Source: Gammaproteobacteria bacterium
Lineage (GTDB): Bacteria; Pseudomonadota; Gammaproteobacteria; Arenicellales; JAANXG01
Direction: 5' to 3'
Assembly: GCA_018263405.1 (NCBI GenBank)
Contig: JAANXG010000032.1
Coordinates: 1-10,654 of the forward strand
DNA: 10,654 bases
Position numbers and translations under genes: made by a program. The notes below the pieces were generated by a model. It was not told the DNA's origin and did no database searches. It worked only from the letters and a program-made list of their open reading frames with translations. Shown here one piece after another: positions 1-6,271 of the stretch (position 1 is its first letter; each line of letters starts with the position of its first letter).

Positions 1-91
1 TCTTTCAGGGACGCTGTAGATACCTCCCTGTACGCTCTGGCGAAAGCCTCCGTGCTTTCGACAGCCCTGAAAGACAACCCTACCCCCACAT
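1..91. repeat. Palindromic repeat element, left copy (cut by window edge)
   Basis: Bases 1-10 (TCTTTCAGGG) are the exact inverted complement of 65-74 (CCCTGAAAGA), and GCTGT at 13-17 pairs with ACAGC at 61-65. A second hairpin lies inside (CGAAAG 41-46 with CTTTCG 55-60). The right arm continues outward through 75-90 (CAACCCTACCCCCACA). Its inverted complement closely matches the sequence at 10613-10630 that leads into the other copy, so the full element probably starts some 20 bases before this window. No coding potential is seen. It resembles REP/BIME-like or MITE-like intergenic repeats; the exact family is not recognised. Confidence 0.7.
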
Positions 92-488
92 TCTTGCACG
101 GGGTTATTGAGAAATTACTCATTTCTCCGGTAGACGCCTGAAATTCAAGCATTTCGCTGTTTGTGAATGTCAGATATAGTCATATTATCGGCCACGGTGG
201 AACTGCCGCGGCGGTGTAGCGGCCGCATACGTGGTATCATCCCCGGTTAAACAACTATAACAACACAACCGGCCGCGCAACCGTTTTGGTTTTTGTGGCC
301 CTTAAGACGCGGCCTCCGGGCCGCGCTCTTGTATGTGCAGGTTGTGTAGAGAAGATACCGTTGTCTTTACGGAATAGGACAGGTTGCGTGTCTTACAAGC
401 GATGCGATTGGGGAGGCGTGAATAGTTACGCATCTATCGCGGATGGATGTCTTTATAATAACGCGAGTCACTACACTCGCCCGGCGTT
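92..488 (+). other. Long non-coding leader upstream of soxB
   Basis: About 400 bases with no convincing gene. It contains several hairpins: GAGAAAT 109-115 with ATTTCTC 121-127; CGCGGCC 308-314 with GGCCGCG 319-325; a nested pair GCGAT 399-403 with ATCGC 436-440 enclosing GCGT 416-419 with ACGC 428-431; and one that includes the soxB start codon (458-490). None has a downstream T-run, so none is a standard intrinsic terminator. The only open frame (286-492) would need a TTG start, has no Shine-Dalgarno site and resembles nothing. The stretch may be a long 5' UTR carrying regulatory structure. I looked for glycine and tetrahydrofolate riboswitch cores and did not recognise either. Confidence 0.45.
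161..188 (+). promoter_or_regulatory. Candidate sigma-70 promoter for the sox operon
   Basis: TTGTGA (161-166, four of six matches to TTGACA) and TATTAT (183-188, five of six matches to TATAAT) are separated by 16 bases in an AT-rich patch. This is the best-spaced pair I found upstream of soxB. If used, it gives a leader of nearly 300 nt containing the hairpins noted separately. It rests on motif matching alone. Confidence 0.25.
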
Positions 489-490
489 AT
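458..490 (+). promoter_or_regulatory. Hairpin taking in the soxB start codon
   Basis: GCGAGT (463-468) pairs with ACTCGC (475-480) around a six-base loop. Flanking ATAAC (458-462) pairs with GTTAT (486-490) across a short bulge (481-485). The first two bases of the soxB ATG (489-491) lie in the stem, and no Shine-Dalgarno sequence is visible in the usual window. The fold is seen directly in the sequence. A role in limiting soxB translation is inference. Confidence 0.4.
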
Positions 491-1736
491 GAAACAGAAA
501 TACTCAATTTTTAGCATTGTTCGCAACGCGATCGGCTATCACGAAGGTTGGCAGGAAGCTTGGCGTAGCCCGGATCCCAAGGCACACTACGACATGATCA
601 TCGTCGGTGCCGGTGGGCATGGCCTCGGCACGGCGTACTATTTGGCCAAGGAATGTGGCGTGCGCAACGTCGCGGTTCTAGAGAAGGACTGGCTTGGGGG
701 TGGAAACACGGGCCGCAATACGACGATTTGCCGCTCCAATTACCTGTGGGACGAATCCGCCGCGCTTTACGATCACTCGGTCGATCTTTGGCACGGACTG
801 AGCCGGGAGCTCAACTTTAACGTCATGTACTCGCCGAGGGGGCTGATTCACCTCGCCCACAGCGTCCACGATATCCAGGAAATCGGCCGGCGTGGAAACT
901 CGAACTACCTGAACGGTATTGATGCCGAATACTTGACTCCCGAGCAGGTCAAGCAATGGGTGCCCTTTATCAACCTCAACACGCGTTATCCGGTGATGGG
1001 CGGCCTTTTGCAGCGCCGGGCCGGCACGGCCCGCCACGATGCCGTGGCATGGGGTTATGCGCGCGGCGCGGACGCCCTGGGCGTCGACATTATTCAGAAC
1101 TGCGAGGTAACCGGGTTCCGGATCGAGGAGAACGTGGTCAAGGGCGTGGAAACTTCGCGAGGATTTATCGGTGCCAACAAGGTTGGTTGCGTGGTTGCTG
1201 GCCACTGCAGTGTGTTGGCGGAGAAAGCGGGCTTTCGTTTGCCCATCGAATCGTTCTCGTTGCAGGCGCTGGTTTCCGAATCGATCAAGCCCAAGATCGA
1301 CTGCGTGGTCATGTCCAACGGTATCCATGCTTATATCAGCCAGTCGGATAAGGGCGAACTTGTGATCGGCGCTGGGTCGGATCCCTACAATTCTTATTCC
1401 CAACGCGGAGGATTCGACTTGATCGAAGAGACCGTGGGTGCCGTGGTGGAACTCTACCCGATATTTTCGCGCATGCGCATGCTCCGCCAGTGGGGCGGTG
1501 TCGTGGATGTCACTGTGGACCGTTCGCCGATACTCTCCAAGACGCCGGTCAAGAACCTGTATTTTAACTGCGGCTGGGGCACCGGTGGATTCAAGGCGAC
1601 GCCGGGTTCCGCCCATGTATTTGCCCATTCCCTCGCCGGCGAAGACATGCATCCGGTGGCGGCGCCGTTTTCCATCGATCGATTTAATACCGGGGCGCTG
1701 GTGGATGAAGGGGCCGCCGCCGCCGTCGCGCATTGA
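489..1736 (+). CDS. soxB: Sarcosine oxidase, beta subunit (SoxB)
   Basis: A 415-residue flavoprotein subunit of heterotetrameric sarcosine oxidase, which oxidatively demethylates sarcosine (N-methylglycine) to glycine in the cytoplasm. The Rossmann FAD-binding motif is at residues 39-47 (VGAGGHGLG), followed by the SoxB-typical WLGGGNTGRNTTI (68-80) and RSNYLW. His183 in GTARHDAVAW matches the family histidine that carries the covalently bound FMN, and the C-terminal WGTGGFKATPG is the DAO-family flavin-contact segment. Length agrees with the usual 405-417. The N-terminus (KYSIFSIVRNA) aligns with known SoxB starts, which supports ATG at 489 despite the lack of a clear ribosome binding site. 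The gene leads the sox operon, but its stop is followed five bases later by a 266-bp repeat element instead of soxD. The name should not be confused with the thiosulfate-oxidation SoxB. Confidence 0.96.
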   Translation: MKQKYSIFSIVRNAIGYHEGWQEAWRSPDPKAHYDMIIVGAGGHGLGTAYYLAKECGVRNVAVLEKDWLGGGNTGRNTTICRSNYLWDESAALYDHSVDLWHGLSRELNFNVMYSPRGLIHLAHSVHDIQEIGRRGNSNYLNGIDAEYLTPEQVKQWVPFINLNTRYPVMGGLLQRRAGTARHDAVAWGYARGADALGVDIIQNCEVTGFRIEENVVKGVETSRGFIGANKVGCVVAGHCSVLAEKAGFRLPIESFSLQALVSESIKPKIDCVVMSNGIHAYISQSDKGELVIGAGSDPYNSYSQRGGFDLIEETVGAVVELYPIFSRMRMLRQWGGVVDVTVDRSPILSKTPVKNLYFNCGWGTGGFKATPGSAHVFAHSLAGEDMHPVAAPFSIDRFNTGALVDEGAAAAVAH

Positions 1737-1741
1737 GGCCG

Positions 1742-2007
1742 AGTGTACCCCGTCACTGATATTGCAACATTCAGAGCGTGCCTGAGCCGCCGGTGGAAGG
1801 CGCGATCCGCAGTGAATGGCCCGGTCCTTTACCAGGAGTGCAACGCCCCAATGGTGGCTCAGGCACGCTCCCTTCGGGCGGCCCGGAAAGCGGTCATCCG
1901 CGGCGTTATGTCTCAGGAGAAGGGCACGCCATTCCCGGCGAGACAGGCCTTGCGGCTCACCGCTTTCCGGGCCGCTGAACGTTACAATATCAGTGACGGG
2001 GTACACT
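1742..2007. mobile_element. 266-bp MITE-like inverted-repeat element with three-way-junction fold
   Basis: The 33-base termini 1742-1774 and 1975-2007 are inverted repeats with two mismatches; the outermost 23 bases match perfectly (starting AGTGTACCCCGTCACTG). Two more inverted repeats lie inside and abut the terminal stem: 1774-1788 with 1856-1870 (15 of 15), and 1878-1894 with 1959-1975 (17 of 17, GCGGCCCGGAAAGCGGT). Minor stems extend each arm (GGCG 1799-1802 with CGCC 1844-1847; GTCTC 1910-1914 with GAGAC 1940-1944). Transcribed or single-stranded, the element would fold into a closed stem bearing two long arms. No obvious target duplication flanks it (CCG on the left, AAA on the right). 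Both strands are open in one frame, but these frames begin and end in the terminal repeats and resemble no known protein. It is probably a non-autonomous element moved in trans; the family is unknown. Confidence 0.8.
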
Positions 2008-2105
2008 AAAACTTATCTCAAAATGAGAGATTTTTCGTGTGGGTTAGGCCCGAGCGATCCGAAAACGACGACTGCTCGGGCAAGATCCGTTTTGAGGTAG
2101 GTTCT
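2008..2105. mobile_element. Second short inverted-repeat (MITE-like) element abutting the first
   Basis: The termini 2008-2023 and 2090-2105 are imperfect inverted repeats (13 of 16), with the form AGAACCTACCTCAAAA read inward from the right end. Inside, GCCCGAGC (2048-2055) pairs exactly with GCTCGGGC (2074-2081), and TCTC/GAGA around 2016-2028 makes a small terminal hairpin. It starts on the base directly after the 266-bp element. A 12-base stretch at 6054-6065 matches its right terminus at 11 of 12 positions, suggesting the family occurs elsewhere in this genome. It has no coding capacity. It could be a short MITE or a structured intergenic repeat. Confidence 0.6.
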
Positions 2106-2117
2106 GGAAACATGCCC

Positions 2118-2123
2118 GAGGTG
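2118..2123 (+). promoter_or_regulatory. Shine-Dalgarno site of soxD
   Basis: GAGGTG lies nine bases before the soxD ATG at 2133 and just outside the repeat pair. soxD therefore keeps its own translation signal despite the insertions. Confidence 0.65.
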
Positions 2124-2132
2124 AAATAGACG

Positions 2133-2423
2133 ATGTTGATAGTCACGTGTCCCTGGTGCGGCCAGCGCGAAGTAACCGAGTTCGGTTACGGAGGCGAGGC
2201 GCATATCGCGCGGCCTGAAAATCCCGAGCAATTGTCCGATGAAGAATGGGGGGATTATGTTTTTTTTCGCAAGAACCCCCGTGGGGTGCATTATGAGCGG
2301 TGGGTACATACCCACGGCTGCCGGCGTTGGTTTAACGCTGTGCGCCACACGGTGACCGATGAGTTCTTCGGCAGTTATAAACCCGGCGAAGCACCGCCGA
2401 CCGTACCGGTATCCAAGGGCTGA
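2133..2423 (+). CDS. soxD: Sarcosine oxidase, delta subunit (SoxD)
   Basis: A 96-residue small subunit of heterotetrameric sarcosine oxidase, with no flavin and a structural zinc ion. The zinc ligands are visible: Cys6 and Cys9 in CPWCG, and His59 and Cys63 in the HTHGCRRWFN segment. The middle segment GGEAHIARPENPEQLSDEEW is strongly typical of the family, and the length matches the usual 85-110 residues. Its stop is 12 bases before the soxA start, as in a conserved tight operon. Unusually, it is separated from soxB by 396 bp of repeats, so co-transcription with soxB would have to read through them. Confidence 0.95.
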   Translation: MLIVTCPWCGQREVTEFGYGGEAHIARPENPEQLSDEEWGDYVFFRKNPRGVHYERWVHTHGCRRWFNAVRHTVTDEFFGSYKPGEAPPTVPVSKG

Positions 2424-2435
2424 GGGAATACACCC

Positions 2436-5400
2436 GTGACCCAGATCAATCGCTTGAGCGAAGGCGGCCGGATCGATCGCGGTAAGCCGCTGCAATTTAT
2501 CTTCAATGGACGGCCGTATACCGGTTTCCAGGGTGACACACTGGCATCGGCTTTGCTGGCGAACAACGAGCATCTGGTCGGGCGCAGCTTGAAATATCAC
2601 CGTCCACGGGGCGTCTTCTCCGCCGGTGCCGAAGAACCCAACGCCCTGGTGCAGTTGGAGGAAGGTCCCCGTACGGAACCGAATATGCGCGCCACTCAGA
2701 TCGAGCTGTACCGAAGCCTGCGCGCCGCGAGCCAGAACTGCTGGCCGAACGTGCGCTTCGATATTGGTGCCGTCAATTCCTGGTTGTCGCGCCTGCTTCC
2801 CGCCGGCTTCTACAACAAGACCTTTATGTGGCCACCGTCTTTGTGGATGACGTATGAAAAGTACATTCGCAAGGTCACCGGGTTGGGCGAATCCCCGGTT
2901 GACCGGGATCCGGATCGCTATGAACACCGCCACGTTCACTGTGATGTCCTGATCGTAGGCGGCGGGCCGGCAGGGATTGCGGCGGCGCTGGCGGCAGGGC
3001 GCAGCGGGGCTCGCGTGATCTTCGTTGACGAACAACCCGAATTCGGCGGCTGCCTTCTTTCGGACAATCAACGTATCGACGACAACCCGGCGATGGAGTG
3101 GGTTCGCCGGTCGATGGAGGAACTGGAGAACCTGGAAGAAGCCACCGTTCTGCCGAGAACCACGGCAACCGGTTATTTTGACTATAACTACCTAACCGCA
3201 CTCGAACGGGTAACGGACCATTTGCCACCGGGCCGGGGTGACCACTTGCCGCGGCAGCGGTTGTGGCGGATTCGGGCGCAACGGGTGGTTTTGGCCGCTG
3301 GATCGATCGAACGGCCGCTGGTCTTTGCGGATAACGACCGGCCCGGTGTCATGCTGGCAGGTGCCGTCCGTAGCTACATCAATCGCTATGCAGTACTCCC
3401 GGGGGAAGATATCGTTGTACTGACCAATAATGACAGCGCTTATCAGACTTCTCTGGACGCACACTTGCATGGCGCCCGCGTCGAGGTCGTCGATATTCGA
3501 CCGCGCCCCGAAGGTCAATTGGTGGAAAAGGTACGCCAGGCGGGTATCCCGCTTCATACTGGTTCGGCCATCACCGGCGTGCACTACCGTAAGGGGGTCG
3601 AAGGCGTGGACGTCATGAGGCTGAACGACGAAGGCAGCGCCGTACGCGGGTCCAGCAACCGCATCGATTGTTCCGTGATTGCCGTATCCGGGGGGTTTAC
3701 ACCGACGGTGCACCTGTTCGGCCAATCGCGGGGCAAACTGCTATACAACGACGACATCGGTGCATTCGTCCCTGGTGACTGCCACGCCACGAACCCTAAT
3801 CGTTCCGCGGGAGCCTGTCGGGGGAGCTTTGATCTTGGCGACTGCTTGAACCAGGGATTCGAAGCCGGTGCCGCCGCGGCGGGTGAAGCAGGTTTCAGGA
3901 CCAGTGGCCCGGTGGCGCTCAAGACAGAGCGCATGGAGCAGGGTGCGTTTCGGGCCCTGTGGACGATTCCCTGTGACCATCCCGTTGGCAAGGGCAAGAA
4001 GAAGCATTTCCACGAGCTTCAGAACGATGCCACCGTGGGTGACATCATGCTCGCCGTGCGCGAAGGCTACAAAAATGTGGAACACCTGAAACGCTATACC
4101 ACCACCGGGATGGGTACTGATCAGGGCAAGACCTCCAACTTAAATGCCCTCGGCGTATTGTCAGAACTGCGCGCCACCGCGGTGGATAGAATCGGTACGA
4201 CGACGTTTCGGCCTCCGTACACGCCGTTGACCTTTGGTGCCATCGCCGGGCAGCACAGCCGAGAATTGTTTCTGCAAAAACGTAAAACGCCTATGCATCC
4301 CTGGCATGAGCGGAATGGCGCGATTTATGAGGACGTTGGCGACTGGAAACGTCCCCGTTACTTTCCCCGTGCCGGCGAGGATATGCACGTGGCCGTACAA
4401 CGCGAATGCAAGATGGCGCGCAAAGGCATCGGTATTTTGGACGCCACAACCCTCGGTAAGATCGACATCCAGGGACCGGACGCCAGCAAACTTCTTAATA
4501 TGGTGTATACGAATGCATGGAGCAAACTCCCGGTCGGGCGATGCCGATATGGTGTGATGTTAAATGAACACGGCATGATATTCGACGACGGTGTTTCAAG
4601 CCGCGTGGGCGAGAACCATTTCCACATGACTACGACCACCGGCGGTGCGGCCCGGGTGCTGAGTTGGCTCGAAGAATGGCTCCAGACCGAGTGGCCGGGC
4701 ATGCGGGTTTATTGTACAAGCACCACGGAGCAATGGGCGGTTGCATCGATAAACGGACCGAACTCACGGGATTTACTGTCGGAATTGACCGAACTGCCGT
4801 TGGATTCGGAAAACTTTCCTTTTATGACATGGCAGGATGCCGAGGTTGCGGGTGTGCCGGCGCGCATTTTTCGCATCAGCTTCACGGGCGAACTGGCTTT
4901 CGAAATCAATGTTCCCGCCTGCTACGGCTTGTACGTCTGGGAAACGTTGATGGAACACGGCGAAAAGTACGACATATGTCCGTATGGAACCGAATCCATG
5001 CATGTTCTTCGGGCCGAGAAGGGCTTTATTATCGCCGGACAGGATACGGACGGTTCGGTGACGCCGTATGATCTGGATATGAACTGGATCGTGTCCAAGA
5101 AAAAGGACTTCTTCGGCCGACGTTCGCTGGACCGCAGCGATACATCCAAACCGGGCCGTAAGCAGTTGGTGGGACTGCTGACCGAGGATCCGAACGAAGT
5201 CCTGCCGGAAGGCGCCCACGTGGTGGCGGAGTTGAAGGATACCCCCCCCATGCCGACACTCGGCCACGTTTCTTCGGGTTATATGAGCCCGAACCTGGGG
5301 CGGTCCATAGCCATGGCGGTGATCTACGATGGCAAAAACCGAAAGGACGAAAAAGTCAACGTACGGCTTATGAACGGCCGGACCGTGAAATGCAGGGTGA

Positions 5401-5447
5401 CCGATTATGTATTTTACGATAAAAAAGGAGTGCGCGCTCGTGCCTGA
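2436..5447 (+). CDS. soxA: Sarcosine oxidase, alpha subunit (SoxA)
   Basis: A 1003-residue catalytic subunit carrying the NAD+ and FAD sites and the folate-linked half of the reaction: the one-carbon unit released from sarcosine is captured by tetrahydrofolate as 5,10-methylene-tetrahydrofolate. Residues about 10-110 form the Fer2_4-like N-terminal domain (GRIDRGKPLQFIFNGRPYTG, LKYHRPRG). As usual in this family it lacks the cysteines of a [2Fe-2S] cluster. A Rossmann dinucleotide-binding domain follows (GGGPAG at 175-180, then a pyridine-nucleotide disulfide-reductase fold to about 480). From about 620 (MHPWHERNGAIYEDVGDW) to the end lies an aminomethyltransferase (GcvT)-like tetrahydrofolate-binding domain. 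The GTG start at 2436 is preceded by GAGGG (2422-2426) and fits homologue N-termini. The stop overlaps soxG by eight bases. Confidence 0.96.
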   Translation: MTQINRLSEGGRIDRGKPLQFIFNGRPYTGFQGDTLASALLANNEHLVGRSLKYHRPRGVFSAGAEEPNALVQLEEGPRTEPNMRATQIELYRSLRAASQNCWPNVRFDIGAVNSWLSRLLPAGFYNKTFMWPPSLWMTYEKYIRKVTGLGESPVDRDPDRYEHRHVHCDVLIVGGGPAGIAAALAAGRSGARVIFVDEQPEFGGCLLSDNQRIDDNPAMEWVRRSMEELENLEEATVLPRTTATGYFDYNYLTALERVTDHLPPGRGDHLPRQRLWRIRAQRVVLAAGSIERPLVFADNDRPGVMLAGAVRSYINRYAVLPGEDIVVLTNNDSAYQTSLDAHLHGARVEVVDIRPRPEGQLVEKVRQAGIPLHTGSAITGVHYRKGVEGVDVMRLNDEGSAVRGSSNRIDCSVIAVSGGFTPTVHLFGQSRGKLLYNDDIGAFVPGDCHATNPNRSAGACRGSFDLGDCLNQGFEAGAAAAGEAGFRTSGPVALKTERMEQGAFRALWTIPCDHPVGKGKKKHFHELQNDATVGDIMLAVREGYKNVEHLKRYTTTGMGTDQGKTSNLNALGVLSELRATAVDRIGTTTFRPPYTPLTFGAIAGQHSRELFLQKRKTPMHPWHERNGAIYEDVGDWKRPRYFPRAGEDMHVAVQRECKMARKGIGILDATTLGKIDIQGPDASKLLNMVYTNAWSKLPVGRCRYGVMLNEHGMIFDDGVSSRVGENHFHMTTTTGGAARVLSWLEEWLQTEWPGMRVYCTSTTEQWAVASINGPNSRDLLSELTELPLDSENFPFMTWQDAEVAGVPARIFRISFTGELAFEINVPACYGLYVWETLMEHGEKYDICPYGTESMHVLRAEKGFIIAGQDTDGSVTPYDLDMNWIVSKKKDFFGRRSLDRSDTSKPGRKQLVGLLTEDPNEVLPEGAHVVAELKDTPPMPTLGHVSSGYMSPNLGRSIAMAVIYDGKNRKDEKVNVRLMNGRTVKCRVTDYVFYDKKGVRARA
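5425..5430 (+). promoter_or_regulatory. Shine-Dalgarno site deciding the soxG start
   Basis: AAGGAG, nine bases before GTG 5440, inside the end of soxA. It favours GTG 5440 over the in-frame ATG at 5407, which has no such site and would add 11 residues that are only read-through of soxA DNA. Confidence 0.75.
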
Positions 5448-6021
5448 TTTCCCCAATTTCAATCCCGTAAAGTGCAGCCCGCTCGCCGGCCTGTCGGCCC
5501 CACGCGGCGGCATTGCACTGCAGGAGCGGCCGTTTGGCGGCAAGGTTAATTTGCGCGGCAACGCGGACGACCAGGCGTTTGTCGATGCGGTGAACGGCGT
5601 CGTAAACTGTTCGCCTCCGACGGTCCCGAATACGGTGGCGACGAGTGCCGACTATACGGTGTTTTGGCTTGGGCCGGACGAATGGCGGATCCACTGTACC
5701 GAAGACGTCCGATATGCGCTTATAACCAGGCTCCAGGGCGCCCTTGCCGGCCAGCACGCCGCGGTGGTGGATGTGTCCGATTATTATGTTGTCATGCGCC
5801 TCACAGGCGATAAGTCCGTGGAAGTGCTCAATAAGGGTACACCGCTGGACCTGCATCCGCGCGCGTTTCCGGTGGGACGTTGCGCTCAGACCCGCTTCGG
5901 CCACGCGACAGTCCTGTTGCGCAAATTGGAAGACAATGTCTTGGATTTACAGGTACGGTGGAGCTTCGCGGAGTACGTGTGGTTATACATCGTCGACGGA
6001 ACCCGCGAATACGGCGACTAA
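5440..6021 (+). CDS. soxG: Sarcosine oxidase, gamma subunit (SoxG)
   Basis: A 193-residue structural subunit of heterotetrameric sarcosine oxidase, related in fold to part of the GcvT domain and thought to stabilise the complex; it has no flavin of its own. Family signatures are visible: SPLAGL near the N-terminus, LGPDEWRI in the middle, VVDVSDYYVVMRLTG, the HPRAFPVGRCAQTRFGHA stretch and a C-terminal RWSFAEYVWLYI. The length fits the usual 185-210. The GTG start at 5440 overlaps the soxA stop by eight bases, which indicates translational coupling. It is the last gene of the operon. No glyA, folD or purU, often found with sox operons, follows it. Confidence 0.93.
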   Translation: MPDFPNFNPVKCSPLAGLSAPRGGIALQERPFGGKVNLRGNADDQAFVDAVNGVVNCSPPTVPNTVATSADYTVFWLGPDEWRIHCTEDVRYALITRLQGALAGQHAAVVDVSDYYVVMRLTGDKSVEVLNKGTPLDLHPRAFPVGRCAQTRFGHATVLLRKLEDNVLDLQVRWSFAEYVWLYIVDGTREYGD

Positions 6022-6070
6022 TCAGCGGAGCGTGGGTTCGCCGCCGTATAATTAGAACCTATCTCTGATT

Positions 6071-6237
6071 CTAGGAGCCTGTCGGACTTAGGGGATCGTA
6101 GCGAGGTAGGTGGGAAATCGAGACCAATTTTTCGATTTATTGAGGCGAATAGCCAGCTATTTAACGAAATAAATCGGGAAAGTGGGCCGATCTCCCGCCG
6201 CCGCAGTAGATTCATCCTAAGTCCGACAGGCTCCTAG
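6071..6237. mobile_element. 159-bp inverted-repeat element flanked by CTAG
   Basis: Bases 6070-6092 and 6216-6238 are perfect inverted repeats of 23 bases (core GAGCCTGTCGGACTTAGG). Both ends carry CTAG (6071-6074 and 6234-6237). The simplest reading is an element of 159 bp (6075-6233) with 18-base terminal repeats and a 4-bp CTAG target duplication. Because CTAG is palindromic, a longer terminal repeat is an equally good reading. Inside, CGATTTATT (near 6134) pairs with AATAAATCG (near 6170), and AATAG/CTATT caps the inner hairpin. There is no transposase gene, so it would be a non-autonomous element. The 4-bp palindromic duplication recalls IS5- or IS1182-like targets, but I cannot assign the family. 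It sits in the 250-bp gap between convergent soxG and msrP. Confidence 0.75.
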
Positions 6238-6271
6238 ACAGGGATCCTCTGGTAGAAATCCCCGCTATTGA

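Noticed and set aside
454..459. Perfect TATAAT just before soxB
   Set aside because: No acceptable -35 at 16-18 bases upstream, and the leader would be only about 25 nt and start within the start-codon hairpin.
92..488. Glycine or tetrahydrofolate riboswitch in the sox leader
   Set aside because: The hairpins do not match the conserved cores of either class as I know them; kept only as an unassigned structured leader.
286..492. 68-residue open frame upstream of soxB
   Set aside because: TTG start, no ribosome binding site, no recognisable motif, and it overlaps the soxB start.
678..2006. 442-residue open frame on the - strand across soxB and the first repeat
   Set aside because: It is antisense to a clear soxB gene and resembles no family; its start lies in the terminal repeat of the element.
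1743..2009. 88-residue + strand open frame inside the 266-bp element
   Set aside because: Its start and end lie in the terminal inverted repeats (the opposite strand also begins MYPVTDI), and the content follows from the hairpins; no Shine-Dalgarno site.
489..6021. Thiosulfate (sulfur oxidation) sox genes suggested by the names
   Set aside because: The sequences are the flavin- and folate-dependent sarcosine oxidase subunits; no SoxYZ, SoxXA cytochrome or SoxB hydrolase motifs occur.
6018..6215. 65-residue - strand open frame through the CTAG-flanked element
   Set aside because: It is composed almost entirely of inverted-repeat DNA with no translation signal or transposase motif; such frames are often annotated in MITEs as spurious genes.
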